A stretch of DNA of 64,000 nt from contig NC_036450.1 in NCBI RefSeq assembly GCF_002775205.1, positions 10,458,979 to 10,522,978 on the forward strand, written 5' to 3'. This DNA comes from Xiphophorus maculatus (taxonomy: Eukaryota; Chordata; Actinopteri; Cyprinodontiformes; Poeciliidae). The notes under the pieces are model-generated. The model saw only the letters and a program-made list of their open reading frames with translations. It searched no databases and was not told the DNA's origin. The translations under genes were made by a program, and so were the position numbers. This document shows, piece by piece, positions 47,727-59,649 of the stretch (its first letter is position 1; every line of letters starts with the position of its first letter).

Positions 47727-48320
47727 GTGGGTATAAAAGACATATCCATATGCATCACTCATCCTCTTTCAAGATTCTGCAGGTTTGAAATTGATTCTCA
47801 ATATAATTCGAGTGGTATAAATTTGGAAATATTGAGTTATCATGAAATTTGGAGACTATCTTTTGTAGAAAGAGAACTATGTAAACGTGCCATAAATCTT
47901 TTTAATGGTCCGATTGTGTTTTTATGGAGTCTCATTGTGTTGAGCTGTCCGATCCGGTGTGGTTGGAAAGCTGCTATGAATCAAATGCAGGAAATTGGTT
48001 GCGTGACTTTTTGTTTACGTGAATCGGTCAGGACTGCCACGCTATGGTCTAATCTTATACAAGCTCATCTGTCCAAAAAGGAAGAAAAAAAAACATCGCT
48101 GTTTTTAGTTATTTGTATGCAAAAGAAGAGACGATGCTTTTGTGATACACAAAAGCAGACAAATGTATTTGTAGCCTTACTCCTCATTGAGTGGTTCATT
48201 TATCCTGAAAGTAGTATAATTAAAAGGAAATGTCTAATGTTCATCTGCTTGCCTTCAGGCAAGGTTATTTTATGTGTGTTGCACATTTCAGCAACGGGTA
48301 ATTCAAAGTGCTTTACATGA
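47727..48320 (+). other. Unassigned 197-codon open frame, overlapping a LINE tail
   Basis: Open without a stop for 594 bases in AT-rich intron. The product (start MGIKDISIC) has no domain I recognise. Its last 20 codons run through the reverse-oriented LINE tail at 48255-48320, which argues against a conserved gene. Kept as a description of the stretch. Confidence 0.15.
48255..48320 (-). mobile_element. L2/CR1-type LINE 3' tail, reverse orientation
   Basis: TTGCACATTTCAGCAACGGG..AATTCAAAGTGCTTTACATGATTAAAA is the reverse complement of the tail that ends the LINE at 63440-63998 (GTAAAGCATTTTGTG.TGCCTTGTTGCTGAAATGTG). Short 5'-truncated copy. Confidence 0.7.
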
Positions 48321-51300
48321 TTAAAAAGAAAAAAAGTGAATGCTGCTACTCCGTGTTAGGGTGTTTATAGGGGTTAGCACTCGCTCTTGTCTGGGATTGT
48401 AAAGTTTTACATTTTGTCTGCTCGGGCAGATGCCACTGGTTGAGGTGATAAAACAAATCGGTGGTATTATATGGCCTCGTCAGAACATGTGCTCAACCGA
48501 ATTTGCAGGGCACACTGTTTTGTATTTTGTCCAACTTTAAATAGCCAAAGTACTTCCACATGACTGAAGTGTTCTGGCCCTTCTTCTTGACAGTGAATAA
48601 CATGTCATTCACTGTCTTCTCTGTCTTCTTTTCCTTTGGGATACACTTTTTTTCAGTCCTGTAAAACCATTTATCTGTAGCTGCACAAACATCAGCTGTT
48701 GGCACATCTGACTGCTAATATCCTGTAACTTTACGTGGCTCTGTTCCAGAGATTCTTCTCCAGAACAGCACCTTTGGTTGGCTTTGAACATATCGACACT
48801 TGCTGTGCTATGTTAAAGTTTACATTTATCAAGTCCACTATTTCCCAAGAAAACACACTTTCATCTAAATGTTGGCATTTCCAAGTAGGCATGTTATATT
48901 TTATTTTTGTTCGAGCTGCTCTTAAATTTCTCTACCTCACTTTAAAATCAAACTAAGCATTTTGTTGCAAAGATTTTAAAACAACCAGCTTTACATAATA
49001 CCAGAGAGAGACCAAGAAATGTTTGATGATTCTTTACTAAAGCTTCCACAGACGTATTGAGTCCTTGAAATGTTTATTCAGGAATAAAAAATGGGAAACC
49101 CAGCAAACGTACCCTGGCTAACTTCTGGATGCACTGAACAAAAGGTTTCTCTAAGGAGATTTAGCTGCTGTGCTCGGATAAATCCCACAACGTGGTTTTT
49201 AGTGGTGGCCAGCATCTACATTCAAATGAGAAGGTGGAGGTGGTGACCAGAAAACACATTATTAATCCAGAGCAGCTCTCCTTGGTGCACTTTTGTGAAG
49301 CAATTAATCACATGATGTAAGAGGTGAGTGCTGAAACAACAGTCTTTCACAATTTTCAATCCACCTCCCATTTATTCACCCTCCCTCCTTCTCTTTGAAG
49401 GGTCTCCTTGCACACAGATCCACTTACAACGTCAGCTCTTGTGACCTTGCTGCAGCTCCAAGTACATCGGTCATCTCCTGACTCAGAGCCGGTCATTGTG
49501 TAACAGCAGATAAACCGCTTGTAGAATAAGTGATGTGTGATTTAGAAACACACACACACTAACCCACGGAAGCAGACAGCTGGGCTGTGAGGTTACTTGT
49601 TTCTCAGTGAGCATCATCTGCTCTGGTGGAGCTGCTTAATACACACACTGTATACTAGGCCCTTATTGCCTATAAGATAATGAAAAATAAAAGCTCACCT
49701 TTGCAGATTCACATATGGAAATGCACAATCGGGCCCTTCGTTACACAAGAACTGGGATTTAAATGATGGTTACTGATGTCTACAGGAAGTTACACGCACG
49801 CACGCCCCCACACACTCATACACAGTATCATCATTCAGAGGGTTGCTGGCCTGTCCTGGGCTATAACATGTCCTTGTGTCTTCTGTTTGGGTTCAGCCTC
49901 ATGCACACACTTTACCTCTCTGGGACATGTTCCTCCATACCCCCTAAAATTCAGCTTTACGCGATGTGGAACACCAAACACTTGCATATGATTTACTTCT
50001 CAATGTGATGCACCTAGAATTTAAATGAATATCCTTAAATTAGCATGTGGTTTATGACTTGTGACTCAGAGAATCTTATCACGCAATCTGGTTTTAAAGA
50101 AGCAAGAACCTAACATCGTTCTCTGCTCCCCCCCCTCCCCCCCACCCTCTGTAATGTCATGAAATATGTTTAATTTGCCCTTTTAACTTGCATCCATGTT
50201 AACATTTTAGAGAGTCTCACCAACTTTGAATAATATAAATTGTCTCCCTTTTTGGCTTTACTCAAAGATTAAATAAGCATATCAGAAAGGGGGGATTGAC
50301 TTGATGGCACAGTCTTGTTTTCAGTTATAAACTCGCTCTACTCTTCACTATGTTTAGTGGGGAAGGACTAAAGTTCAAGACAGCAACAACATATCTGTCC
50401 CAGCCCCTTTTTGCTGTTTAGTCAGTGTATGACACCACTAGAAATGAAGAAATTACTGCAACACCACAAAATGCTAATATTAACATCACAAAGGACTGTT
50501 TAGAATTAGGGCTGCAAAGTATATTTTGTATTTATTATTATATCAGTGTAAGTAATATGCATATTGTGAAGAACTGCAGTAGATTTCTGGTATTCATGAG
50601 GTTTAGGAATCACAATCTCCCACAAAACGCTGAAATCCATCTAAAGACACTTAAAACTGTCTGTTTTAATGGTTCGAACACCAAGTGCACCTTAAGTACG
50701 CAGAGTGGAAATTGTTCTGACTCAGCTGCAAAAACTAAAATCCACGGGTTTTATCAGTTTCTAGAACTATCTAACATTTATTGTTAAAACTTGCATCTAT
50801 GGTAAAATCTCTAAAAAATATGAACACTTCTAATCGGAATGCAGAACATAATTTCTTGAGACTCGAGTTGAAAATTTGGTGTGATTGATTTTTTTTTAAT
50901 GAATGTTTTTGAAGGCATTTTTGTAGGTAACCAGGTGTGAAACCAATACATAAACTTAAGAAAATATTTACTCAGGTGACAAATAAATAGAGAATTGTAA
51001 TTATTGTAAGGACAAAACATCTATTTTTCCCAAGAAGATTTTTTCCCTGCTGGACACATATTAGCACGTAATCCAGGTGAATTTCTATTGGATTTTTTTA
51101 TTTTTATTTTTCTGTATTTTCTCTGAATTTGCAAGCCTTGGAGTTGGATTCCAAGACTGTAGTTTTATTTAGAATGCAATTTGATTGGCAATAAAATTGT
51201 GGCGGTGGATATACAATTATGTAGAAAAGTTAAATGCAATCATTTTGTGTGAGAGAAAAACATCACTGACAGTGAGATGGAGAATGATTTGCATAACAAA

Positions 51301-52041
51301 TGTAATCCAACTTGAAGCAAAGGCTGTCGGTTTACTTATGGGAAATTTAACCTCTCAGCTTAAAAATGGCTTAGAAGTCAAATTTAGTGTCTTGACCTTT
51401 TTCTTGTTCTGTCTGTTCCTCCCTTCTCTCTCTCCCACTTTCCTCTGTCTCTCCCTGTTCAGCTCCAGCTTCTGTTTCACCAATTATACTGTGTCAAATC
51501 CATGCATGTCAGCTTCCAGATCCCTAATCATCCCTTCTCTCTTTCATCTGTAATCCTTTGTTCCATCCTCCTACCCCACTTTTTCCCCTCACTGGTAACC
51601 TCTCCTCTCTTCTTCGGTCGTCACACATCTCCTCCCCTCCGTCTGCTCCACATACTAAACCCATCCTCTCTGTCCCTTCGAGTTTTTGATTCTATTTCTA
51701 ATTTCTGTTTTATGGTTCTTCCTGAGACTTAAGCAGCTCTGAATTTAGAATTGCTCTCTTGTTAATTTTTCAGTAGAAATAGCAGTGGTAGTTTTAATAG
51801 GTGTGTTTTAATATCAAAAATAGTAATATCAAAAAATTATCAAACTTAGTAATTTTCTTTGGTAGCATTAGTATTCTGCTATGGTTAATAAGTTGCAGCT
51901 AAATATTTGAATTTTAAAGAAAAACAAGTGTATTATATATACCTATATATTTTTAGTTTCCACAAAACAGTAGATGTGCACAGAAATAACTACATTTCAG
52001 AAGAATATATGGTAACAGCTGGTATTTATTGTGTTAACGGG

Positions 52042-52210
52042 GGCATCAGTGGCTCGGGTGGCGGAGCAGGTGGCTGCTGCCTCGAAGATTTCCGGTTTTA
52101 ATCTGAGTTTTCCTGGGGAAAATCAAGGGGGTAGCATCAAGAAGGGCATCCGGTGTAACATCTGCCAAGTCTGTGTGCATGCAGCTGCAGCTTGGGGGGA
52201 GGAGCCTTAA
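52042..52210 (+). mobile_element. tRNA-derived SINE
   Basis: The head has an A-box-like TGGCGGAGCAGG at 52059-52070 and a degenerate B box GGTTTTAATCT at 52094-52104, spaced as in a tRNA promoter. The body then has ATCAAGAAGGGCATCCGGTGTAA, a phrase typical of a widespread fish SINE/LINE family. Diverged B box, so probably inactive. Confidence 0.6.
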
Positions 52211-52614
52211 AGCAACAACATTTATTTTGAGAACAATAAAAGTTGTGCTAAAAAGTTATGTTTAAAAACTATCTGCAGTCTTTTTTTGGTAATGGCCTGG
52301 TTGTGGTTTCATTTTACTGCAGTCACTGCCTCACAGGCAAAAAACAAAAATCCACCAGACACATTAAATATTGCATTTTTTTATCATCAAACAACTTAAA
52401 ATATTCTCCATTTAAGTATATTTTTTAAAGACATTGATGGTTATTATTGCTCTATGAAACAAAATAGGAAAAATATTTTAAAAATCCCAACATTACATTG
52501 CTATACAGCATTACATTTTTTTATTTGCACAAGTAAAAATAAAAAACTAAAGCAGTAATTGAAGAAAGCCATTGCATGCTCCTCATCACTGCTGAAAAAA
52601 TTTGATGGTTCGTT

Positions 52615-52830
52615 CAATCAATCAAATTTTATTTGTATAGCACATTTCAGTAGCAAGGCATTTCAAAGTGCTTTACATCATATCAAGCACAGAAACACAA
52701 TGCAACGTAGAATCAACAATCAAAACATGACATTAAGTAAAGTTCCATCAATAAATTTGTAATTGATTATGTTTCAAATACAATCCTAAATAGGTGGGTT
52801 TTTAGTCGAGTTTGCATCCATAAAAGATTT
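52615..52830 (-). mobile_element. L2-type tail joined to a common fish repeat, reverse orientation
   Basis: CAATCAATCAAATTTTATTTGTATAGCACATTTCAG at 52615 onward, then AAGTGCTTTACATCATATCAAGCACAG, is the reverse complement of the LINE tail type seen at 63925-63997. The adjoining AACAATCAAAACATGACATTAAGTAAAG and TAGGTGGGTTTTTAGTCGAG are familiar fish repeat sequence. No coding part. Confidence 0.65.
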
Positions 52831-54099
52831 ACCTGTTACACTCTTACTGTGTTATATGGAACAAAATACCTATTGCTATTTTTATTCCCACTCACGCTCA
52901 CAATCATACAGTTTACAATGATGTAGACAGCATTTTAATGGGCTTCTAGCACAAGGCTCCGTACACCTCTTTCACGGAATTTCGAGCTGGGACTCCACCG
53001 TCCCTCACGGATTTTTGTGCAATTCTATGGTACCTGTTAGTGTCTAGAATTTACAGGGTTTCTGTTACGTTATACCTTTTTCCCCCCATCATTGTACCTA
53101 AATAAGAAACATCAATGTTACTAAATAGCAGAGTTTCATGATGAGTAGGAGCCAGTTGAGTTTAGTTTGATTGTTTTTTTTTAAAGTATGCGCATCGTCG
53201 TGCGTGATGTTTTTTGCCATTTGACATCAAAGTAGGTTGGATTAATCTTGACAAATGATTACAAAAAACTGTTTATTCTTTTTTAGGTAACTCATCCTAA
53301 TTTCTGTGAATGCATGGCACAGTATTCACAGCCCACAAACACAAAATAGCGTAAGAGAAAAACATTCACACTTGAAACGGGCTTCTTCATGACGCTGCTT
53401 AGTCAAATATGTGAGATGTAATCATACCGATTTTTATTGATGCTCTAATGGAACAAATAGTGGAGAAATTGTAAGAATAACATTTCTGATAATACTGTCA
53501 GGTTTTTTTAAATTTAATATCAAATTGAAATTTATGGAGACAACAATAAATCAAAGTACTTCATCACGATAAATGATATGATAATTGCCCGCCCATACCT
53601 TGACATAAGTTGACAAGAAAGCAATTTGACCATGGTGCTTCAGGAAATTTCTTTCTTTCCTATTTTAGCAACTTTTTAAAGAAATAGTTCGATCAATGTT
53701 ATTTTGTTTAACTTGCCCTTTTAAACAAGCAGTTTCTAACTAATAAAAAGAATACAATTCAACTAAAGGACATTTTTCCTTTTTATTCTATTGAAATGAT
53801 AATAGTAAAAAAGAAATCTTCCATTTTCTGTTTGATTATTATTGTTTTCATAAATGGATGAATAAAAAAGATAATTTGTGGATAAGGCTTATGTCTCCCC
53901 CACTCTTGTCCCTGGCAGGAGAGACACATATGGGAAGGTGTAAATGTTGTGACTGTAGCAACAGGGAGGCAGGAGATGGAAAGGGAGTCAGGGCGAGGGA
54001 GATAAGGGGGAGGGGTTTGTTTATTTCCCTTCTTTAAAAAAAATGATAACTGCGCCCCCAGAGTCCACTGGAGAGAAAAAAAAGCCAAAAAAACAAAGG

Positions 54100-54345
54100 T
54101 AGTCGGATGTAGGGAGACGGGGAGACAGATGACTGAGAGCGGGGGACAATGGGACGCGGCATGAGCAGCGGCCGAGACTCCCCACAGCGACGCGTTAAAG
54201 ACGGGAGGGACGGACGGACATACGGACTCACGGAGGCAGCGCGCGTGCCGGTCCGCCGCTCGTTGCCCTAACAATGAACGTGCTGTGGTCGCTGCCGGCA
54301 ACACATCGTAGCCAGAGGGGTGCGCACTGAGTGAGAATGGCAGAG
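54100..54345. promoter_or_regulatory. Small CpG island just upstream of tnks exon 5
   Basis: About 28 CpG dinucleotides by eye in about 250 bases, inside an otherwise CpG-poor AT-rich intron and roughly 180-420 bases before exon 5. It includes GACGCGTTAAAG, CGGACGGACATACGG and GGCAGCGCGCGTGCCGG. A 40-codon frame from ATG 54148 or so ends at CCCTAA (54270). Open on both strands. It could be an internal promoter or a regulatory island; nothing proves transcription. Confidence 0.4.
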
Positions 54346-54521
54346 ACGGAGAACCAGAGTGGGGGGGTTAAATAGAAATAGGAAAGATGGTGTCTTCCCC
54401 CCATAGATAGCATGTGCTTTTGTTCATGGTTGTTCTGTTTGCTCAATCATGTGTGTCTCAGTCTGGCTGATGTGCATTACCGGGAAACTGTCTGACACCA
54501 TGATCTTCTGTAACCATTTAG

Positions 54522-54558
54522 GTGAATACAAGAAGGATGAGCTGCTGGAAGCGGCAAG
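54522..54558 (+). CDS. tnks: Tankyrase 1, coding exon 5
   Basis: 37-base micro-exon between CATTTAG and GTGAGT, phase 1 to phase 2. It encodes (G)EYKKDELLEAA(R), the linker that joins the first and second ankyrin clusters in tankyrases. LLEAAR agrees with tankyrase 1 (LLESAR in tankyrase 2). Confidence 0.93.
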
Positions 54559-54975
54559 GTGAGTACCAGACTCTGCATGCTCTTTGTTTTCATTTCTCTC
54601 CTCTCTTATCTTCCTTTCAAGCCTTTTAATGCGTTTTTTTAAAAATACTTTATTGCATCTTTGTTTTCTCCTTTTTTAGTCATGCTAATATTTGTTTTCT
54701 TTTGCTCGTTTTTATTTTCTTTTTTCATCCATAAATCTTCCAACCTTGTTTTTATTCTAATCTTCATCCCTCTTTAATCCATCTTGTCCTTTTTCTCTTG
54801 TTTGATTATATTTTTTCTCCACCTCAGTGCACGCACACACACTTACACACACTCAGCTCCCACACCAGTTCTGTATTTTCAGATCCAGAGAGCCCGGTGC
54901 TTGTGGGCCAGCGACACTTGTTCATTTTCGAGGCGTGTTATGGTTTCAGGCAGTTCATGTGGGCTGTGTGCGGGC

Positions 54976-54991
54976 ATGTGTGTGTGTGTGT
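54976..54991. repeat. (TG)n microsatellite
   Basis: Short pure TG run within tnks intron 5. Confidence 0.85.
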
Positions 54992-55144
54992 ATTTTATCT
55001 ATTTATTTATTTTTCCGTTTTTGCCAGGCTCTCCCATTTGGAAGTGAAGTAGCTCTCGATTTGGGATTGTGTGTGGGTGGTGGAGAGCTTGATGCCTCAA
55101 CAGAACCCCCCTCACCCTCCTTTCCCTCCATCTCTTCAAGCTCA

Positions 55145-55166
55145 ACACACACACACACACACACAC
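55145..55166. repeat. (CA)n microsatellite
   Basis: Pure CA run followed by CGCATGCATGCACACC. Confidence 0.9.
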
Positions 55167-55619
55167 GCATGCATGCACACCCCCACATATAAGGAAGCAG
55201 CTGGTTTAGAATGGACGTACCCCAGTGTATTGGAGGTCAGAGGGCTGTTTATGTGTAAATCCAGAATGGTCGCCTCCCAGCTGAGCCCATGACTGCCTTA
55301 TCACCCTGTCATTATGAGGAACTTCCTCTTTTATTTTAGGGTCATGCTCAGTCAGTTCACTCCCACGTTTGGCCTACAGAATGCAGATGTTTGTCTAGTT
55401 TATTTATATATCTATTTATGGCCCAGATAGGGCTTCTGTTTGTGTTTGTGCAAAGTTATGCATGGCATGGGAGGAGCCCTGTGGCCCGGCGCACTGCTAG
55501 GAGGAAAAATGTTGCATGGATTAGAAAGCTAATGCCGGGTTTCTATCCAGTATGGAATTTGATTCCAGCATTCTCCAGGTCTGAATAAGTAAATAAGTAA
55601 AAAATAAGACACTTTCCTG

Positions 55620-56160
55620 ATTTTATTCCCTTTCTCATCTATTAAAATACCAAATCCTCTCTTCTTTGTGCTCATCTTTTCGTCCTTCTTTTTTCCTCTT
55701 CATCTTTCCCCATCCCTTTTTTTTGTGTCCTACCTTATTTCTTCCTTGCGTCCTTTATTCCTTTTGTTGTTCCTTGCCCTTTTGTTCCATTGCATCTTCA
55801 ATTCATTCCTTCCTTGTCTTCCTTTCTTTCTTCCTTCCTTCTTTCATCTTTCCCCCATCCATTTTTCTTGTGTCCTGTTATTCCCTTCCTTGCATCCTTT
55901 CTTCATTTTGTTGTTCCTTTTTGTTCCATTGTATCTTCAATTTGTATTCCTTCTTTCCTTCCTGTTTTCCCATCCATTTTCCCCTTTTTCTCTATAATTT
56001 ATTCCCTCCTTGTATTTTTTCTTCCTCCTTTATTTCTTCCTTTCATACCTTCAGTTTGTACTCCTCCCTCCTTCATCTTTCCTACCTTCTCTGCCTACCT
56101 ACTTTCTCTCTCTGATACTGAAACAAGCTTTTCCCTTCCTTCAGTTCCAGCTTCCAAACC
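55620..56160. repeat. Degenerate (TTCC/CTTT)n pyrimidine tract with higher-order repeat
   Basis: Over 500 bases almost entirely C and T on the plus strand. A longer unit is repeated (CCCATCC..TTTTTTGTGTCCT, then TTCCTTGC.TCCTTT..CATTTTGTTGTTCC), seen at about 55706-55790 and again at 55852-55930, indicating tandem duplication of about 145 bases. It gives spurious Ser/Phe/Leu-rich frames in all three frames. Confidence 0.8.
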
Positions 56161-58384
56161 AAATATGTTTCAGTTTGTTGGACATGTTAGAACATATTCT
56201 TGGCGTATTCACTGATCAGGAAATTATTTGATTTTTGAATCTTCAAGCAACTTGTCACCTGTCAAGGCTGGTCAAGTTTAACATTTCTGTCGCCAGCGGA
56301 TTTCTTGATGCATTTTTAGCTAAAATAGGTTGGACTGTAGTATAGTATGTAGTAAAGGAAGACAGAAAAATGGCATTCGTATGGCACAAAAGATTTTCCT
56401 ACAGCACTAGATTTAAATATCAAAAGGACTAGTGGTATTTTCAAGTTTGAGTAACATTATTAATTTCAGCTTCATAATCACATCTAGGTGTAAAGTAAAA
56501 GGATCTGCTTTTAATTTTTTTATTTTATTTCTTCAAGTCATTAAGTAAGAGCTTAGGTGGTTTGAAAGACTTTAATGAGATGAAAGTCGGAGGGAAGAAG
56601 CTTAGCTCATTTTGTAGAGACTGAGCTAAAGAACATCACCAAAAGTTTTACCTTGTAGTTGCTGCATAGAGGCATCAAATATGAACATGCTTGTTTTATT
56701 ATTTCTATAATATGCTAGAATGTCACATCATATTTAACAGGATTGCCTAGCAATTGATTAGGGTGCTTGATTGGAGTAGTCCGTAAAGTATCTATCAGTA
56801 ATCTGGAACTGAGTTTAAAAAAGGGGTTTTGAGTGAAAGCAAAGACGAATGATCTCCAAGTCAGCCACCTTATGTCCATCAGCAATAATAATATGGATCC
56901 TTACTTTGGTCCAAACTAAAATTCCCAAATCTTTATATATATTTCCACAATCAACTATGGTTGAGCTGAGAACATCGCTCTCAGACCAGGGTGCTTTTCC
57001 TCTCCTAAAGCTGACCTCTGAATGCCTCAGTTGTTTCCCTTGAACTTCCAAACCGCATTGTGAACAGCAGAAAACAGAAATCTTGCTCTTCTTTCTTTGG
57101 GAAGATTTTAAAGAAAACGCAAGCTGCCCAAAAGCACTGCGGGTAGAATAATTATATTTAAGTGAATCTTAAACAGACTGATCTAATCCGATTGAAGCAA
57201 CAACATTTGACGTTTTTGACGACTCTTTCTTCACCTTTCCCAGACTCTCAAAAATTAAGCATTATGCTGTCTCCAGGAGAAAATTGTGTTTGTGGCACAT
57301 TCCTCGATGAAGACCAAATTAAGTTCTGTTCTTTGTTTTGAAACCTTTTTGGTTTTTAAGGAGATGGAAAACACAAGTGCATTACATGCTCCAGATTACC
57401 ATCAAGTAATATTTGAAAGAGAAACATACACAAGAATACATTCATTTCAACAGCTTTCTGAGTTCTAAACTGGCAGAATACATCTAGTTTAAGAGCATTA
57501 TTTGACATGGAATGCTTCTAAATGAATAATTTTCACAACAACTCTAGAATCATAAACATTAAGAGCATTAGAAATTGTTAGTTTTGTTGAAAGTCTTGAT
57601 GTAGGCCTTCTGTAAAAGTTGTGAGATAGCAAGAACGTAAAATGAGATTTCTGAGGTTCTTATTCTTTAAAGTTGTGATTGGATTTTAATTCTGCAGTCA
57701 CACTGGGAAGATGTTGGGATTTGAAGCAAGGTTGAGCAGGGAAAAGCTGTGAAAAGAGATTGAGGGAGCAGATCAAAAGAGGTAGAGTAAGAGGTGCAAA
57801 AGGGCAAGAGAGATGGGAGGTAGATTTGATTGAAAAAGGAGAAGGAAGGCAGCCAGTGTTGGAAAAAGATGAAAGAGTGCTAGAGAGCTTAAAGTCAGAG
57901 AATAGGATATAAATGTCAATTTGGCTGGTGGTTGTAATCAGAATTATTGAAGCAAAGAGAAATGGAGAAGACAGACAATAGTAGATGGTTATTGGATAAT
58001 AAGGCTGCACTACTTTTTTCCTTAATATGTTGAAACCTTCTTCCTTTAAGACTGTCTGGAAGATGAGGCATGACTCCACTTGTCCTGGCTGCATCTCCCG
58101 ATGGCCAGTCGAGTTCCAGAGCAGTGACCTTAAAAATCAAAAACATAGATCAACATCAAATCCCTTTAGTCGGGCCAAAATACTCGGGGGCGTTTCAGCA
58201 TGACAGAGCGCCTTCAAATCATCCCCCGAACATTCAAACATTTCCCTGGGTCTCTTCAGTTTCAAGCTTCTGATAACGTTTTCCTCCAATGTTTTTCTTC
58301 CAGTCTTGCTTCTTTTCTAAACCTCTGTGGTGGTGGTGGTTGTTTTTCTACTTAATGTGTGCCTTGGTTTGTGCACATTTTCAG

Positions 58385-58460
58385 GAGTGGAAACGAGGAG
58401 AAGCTAATGGCCCTGCTTACGCCGCTCAACGTCAACTGCCATGCGAGCGACGGCCGCAAG
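58385..58460 (+). CDS. tnks: Tankyrase 1, coding exon 6
   Basis: 76 bases between TTTTCAG and GTAAGA, phase 2 to phase 0. It encodes (R)[19 protein letters not shown], then ASDGRK, start of the second ankyrin cluster. EEKLMALL agrees with tankyrase 1 (EEKMMALL in tankyrase 2). The next expected residues STPLHLAAGYN are not found before the window end, so the following exon lies beyond 64000. Confidence 0.95.
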
Positions 58461-58873
58461 GTAAGAGTCAAAGTGTGCGCACAGAGGGACTGTAAAGCAG
58501 TAACGAGCGCATCACTGTCATCTATGCAACTGCATTTTTGGACGGTCATTAGGGTTACAAAGCCAGCCTGCAAGTGTTTTTTTTTTTTTCTCAAGAGAAG
58601 CAAATGCTGGTATGACAGCTGTGAGCCTGTTTTAAATAATCTGAGCATTCACCAGCAGGCATTAGTGTCCTTTCTTGGCTGTCAGTCATTTAAATGAATA
58701 GATGGAGACACAACTTTTTTCTGAATAAATTAGCACTCATGCTGAACAAAAATGATGCAGCACAGCACACAAAAACCTGTCAGAGTGATGGCCAGAGCCA
58801 TGGAAGGATAAGCTTTTTCTGATGTCTTTTTTGTCCCCCTTCAGACAAGTTTTGTCAATTTGCATGCCTATTT

Positions 58874-59649
58874 GGGGTGCACCAATTTTCTTGCTGATCA
58901 CTGATCTTTAAAAACCCCTAACTGCCAATTCTGATTTTGTCTGAGTTTTTTTTTGTCTTAAAACTTGCTAAATATAGCAAAGAAGTTGCTAAGTTGGCAA
59001 CAGTGGGGCAGTGTTGGCAACAGCCCCAGATTCCTTAATTTTGGGAGATCAGCTGATACTTTATTGTATCATAAGAATTTTTATTTATTGTTGTCCTGAT
59101 TAAATTTAAATTAATGATGTTAAAAGTCTTCTATTGAAAATTTTATTTTTATTAGTTTTCCTACTTTGTTCCACAAGAGTAACATAAGTAAATTTGAAAA
59201 TATAATGAATTGCACTTACTTTGGATAAGTCTCACTTCTTTAAATAACATCCTGATGAAGCCTATTGCATATAGGAAAGTTTTTCAAGAGAAATATCCAA
59301 GTTTGCAAATGCCATGCCATGCATTCACAGACATACAGTTATCTATAAATGAAGGAATAAATAGTGTTTTGTCATTACTTGTATCAGTATCACAATACTA
59401 CTGCAAACTATCATAATGTAATTCTAAATCCATATCGCCCACTTCTAGAGAGAGACTGACAGATCACCAGGTCAAATCTGCACACGCACAGTTAACACTA
59501 GTCATCCCACTGTTGCCAATTTAGTGACTTTGGTTTTATAATTAGTGATTTTTCAGACAAAAAATTGATAACATCCAAATTTGAAATCAGCAGGCCAGGC
59601 TTTTTAATAAATATTGGTGATCAGTCGGAAAATGCAACCAGTGCACCCC
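58874..59649. mobile_element. hAT-like non-autonomous element with GGGGTGCAC ends
   Basis: Left end GGGGTGCACCAATTTTCTTG, then CTGATCACTGATC; right end, reverse-complemented, GGGGTGCACTGGTTGCATTT, then TCCGACTGATCACC. The ends are similar but diverged, as in old members of a common fish family. No transposase frame and no clear target duplication. Related remnants are at 40438 and 44389. Confidence 0.6.

Larger units (their letters stand above)
33888..54521 (+). other. tnks intron 4 (20.6 kb)
   Basis: Largest intron in the window. It holds a Tc1-like relic (36180-37275), a decayed interspersed repeat (38450-38660), GTGCAC-ended hAT-like remnants (40438-41160 and near 44389-44560), a TA microsatellite with a Tc1 deletion derivative (45531-45952), L2-type LINE tails (48255-48320 and 52615-52830), a SINE (52042-52210) and a CpG-rich block close to exon 5 (54100-54345). 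A 197-codon open frame at 47727-48320 has no recognised homology. The rest is AT-rich without supported exons. Confidence 0.6.
54559..58384 (+). other. tnks intron 5 (3.8 kb)
   Basis: Contains TG and CA microsatellites (54976-54991, 55145-55166) and a long C/T-rich tract (55620-56160). Frames over that tract are composition artefacts. From 56200 to 58384 no repeat or exon is recognised. Confidence 0.6.

Noticed and set aside
19862..53205. Shared 16-mer TGCGCATCGTCGTGCG in the claudin gene and near 53190
   Set aside because: No similarity extends beyond the 16 bases on either side. One chance match of this length among all pairs in 64 kb is not surprising.
53783..54304. 173-codon minus-strand frame
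   Set aside because: Runs through the CpG block and then AT-rich DNA with no domain or splice support. The open frame reflects composition at its GC-rich start. Possible antisense transcript only.
55666..56215. Overlapping Ser/Phe/Leu-rich open frames up to 149 codons
   Set aside because: All lie on a C/T-only tract that lacks stop codons by composition. No start context, splice sites or domains.
23906..58460. Assignment to tankyrase 2 instead of tankyrase 1
   Set aside because: The long Ser/Thr-rich leader, [30 protein letters not shown] and EEKLMALL all follow tankyrase 1. Tankyrase 2 differs at each of these and has a short leader.
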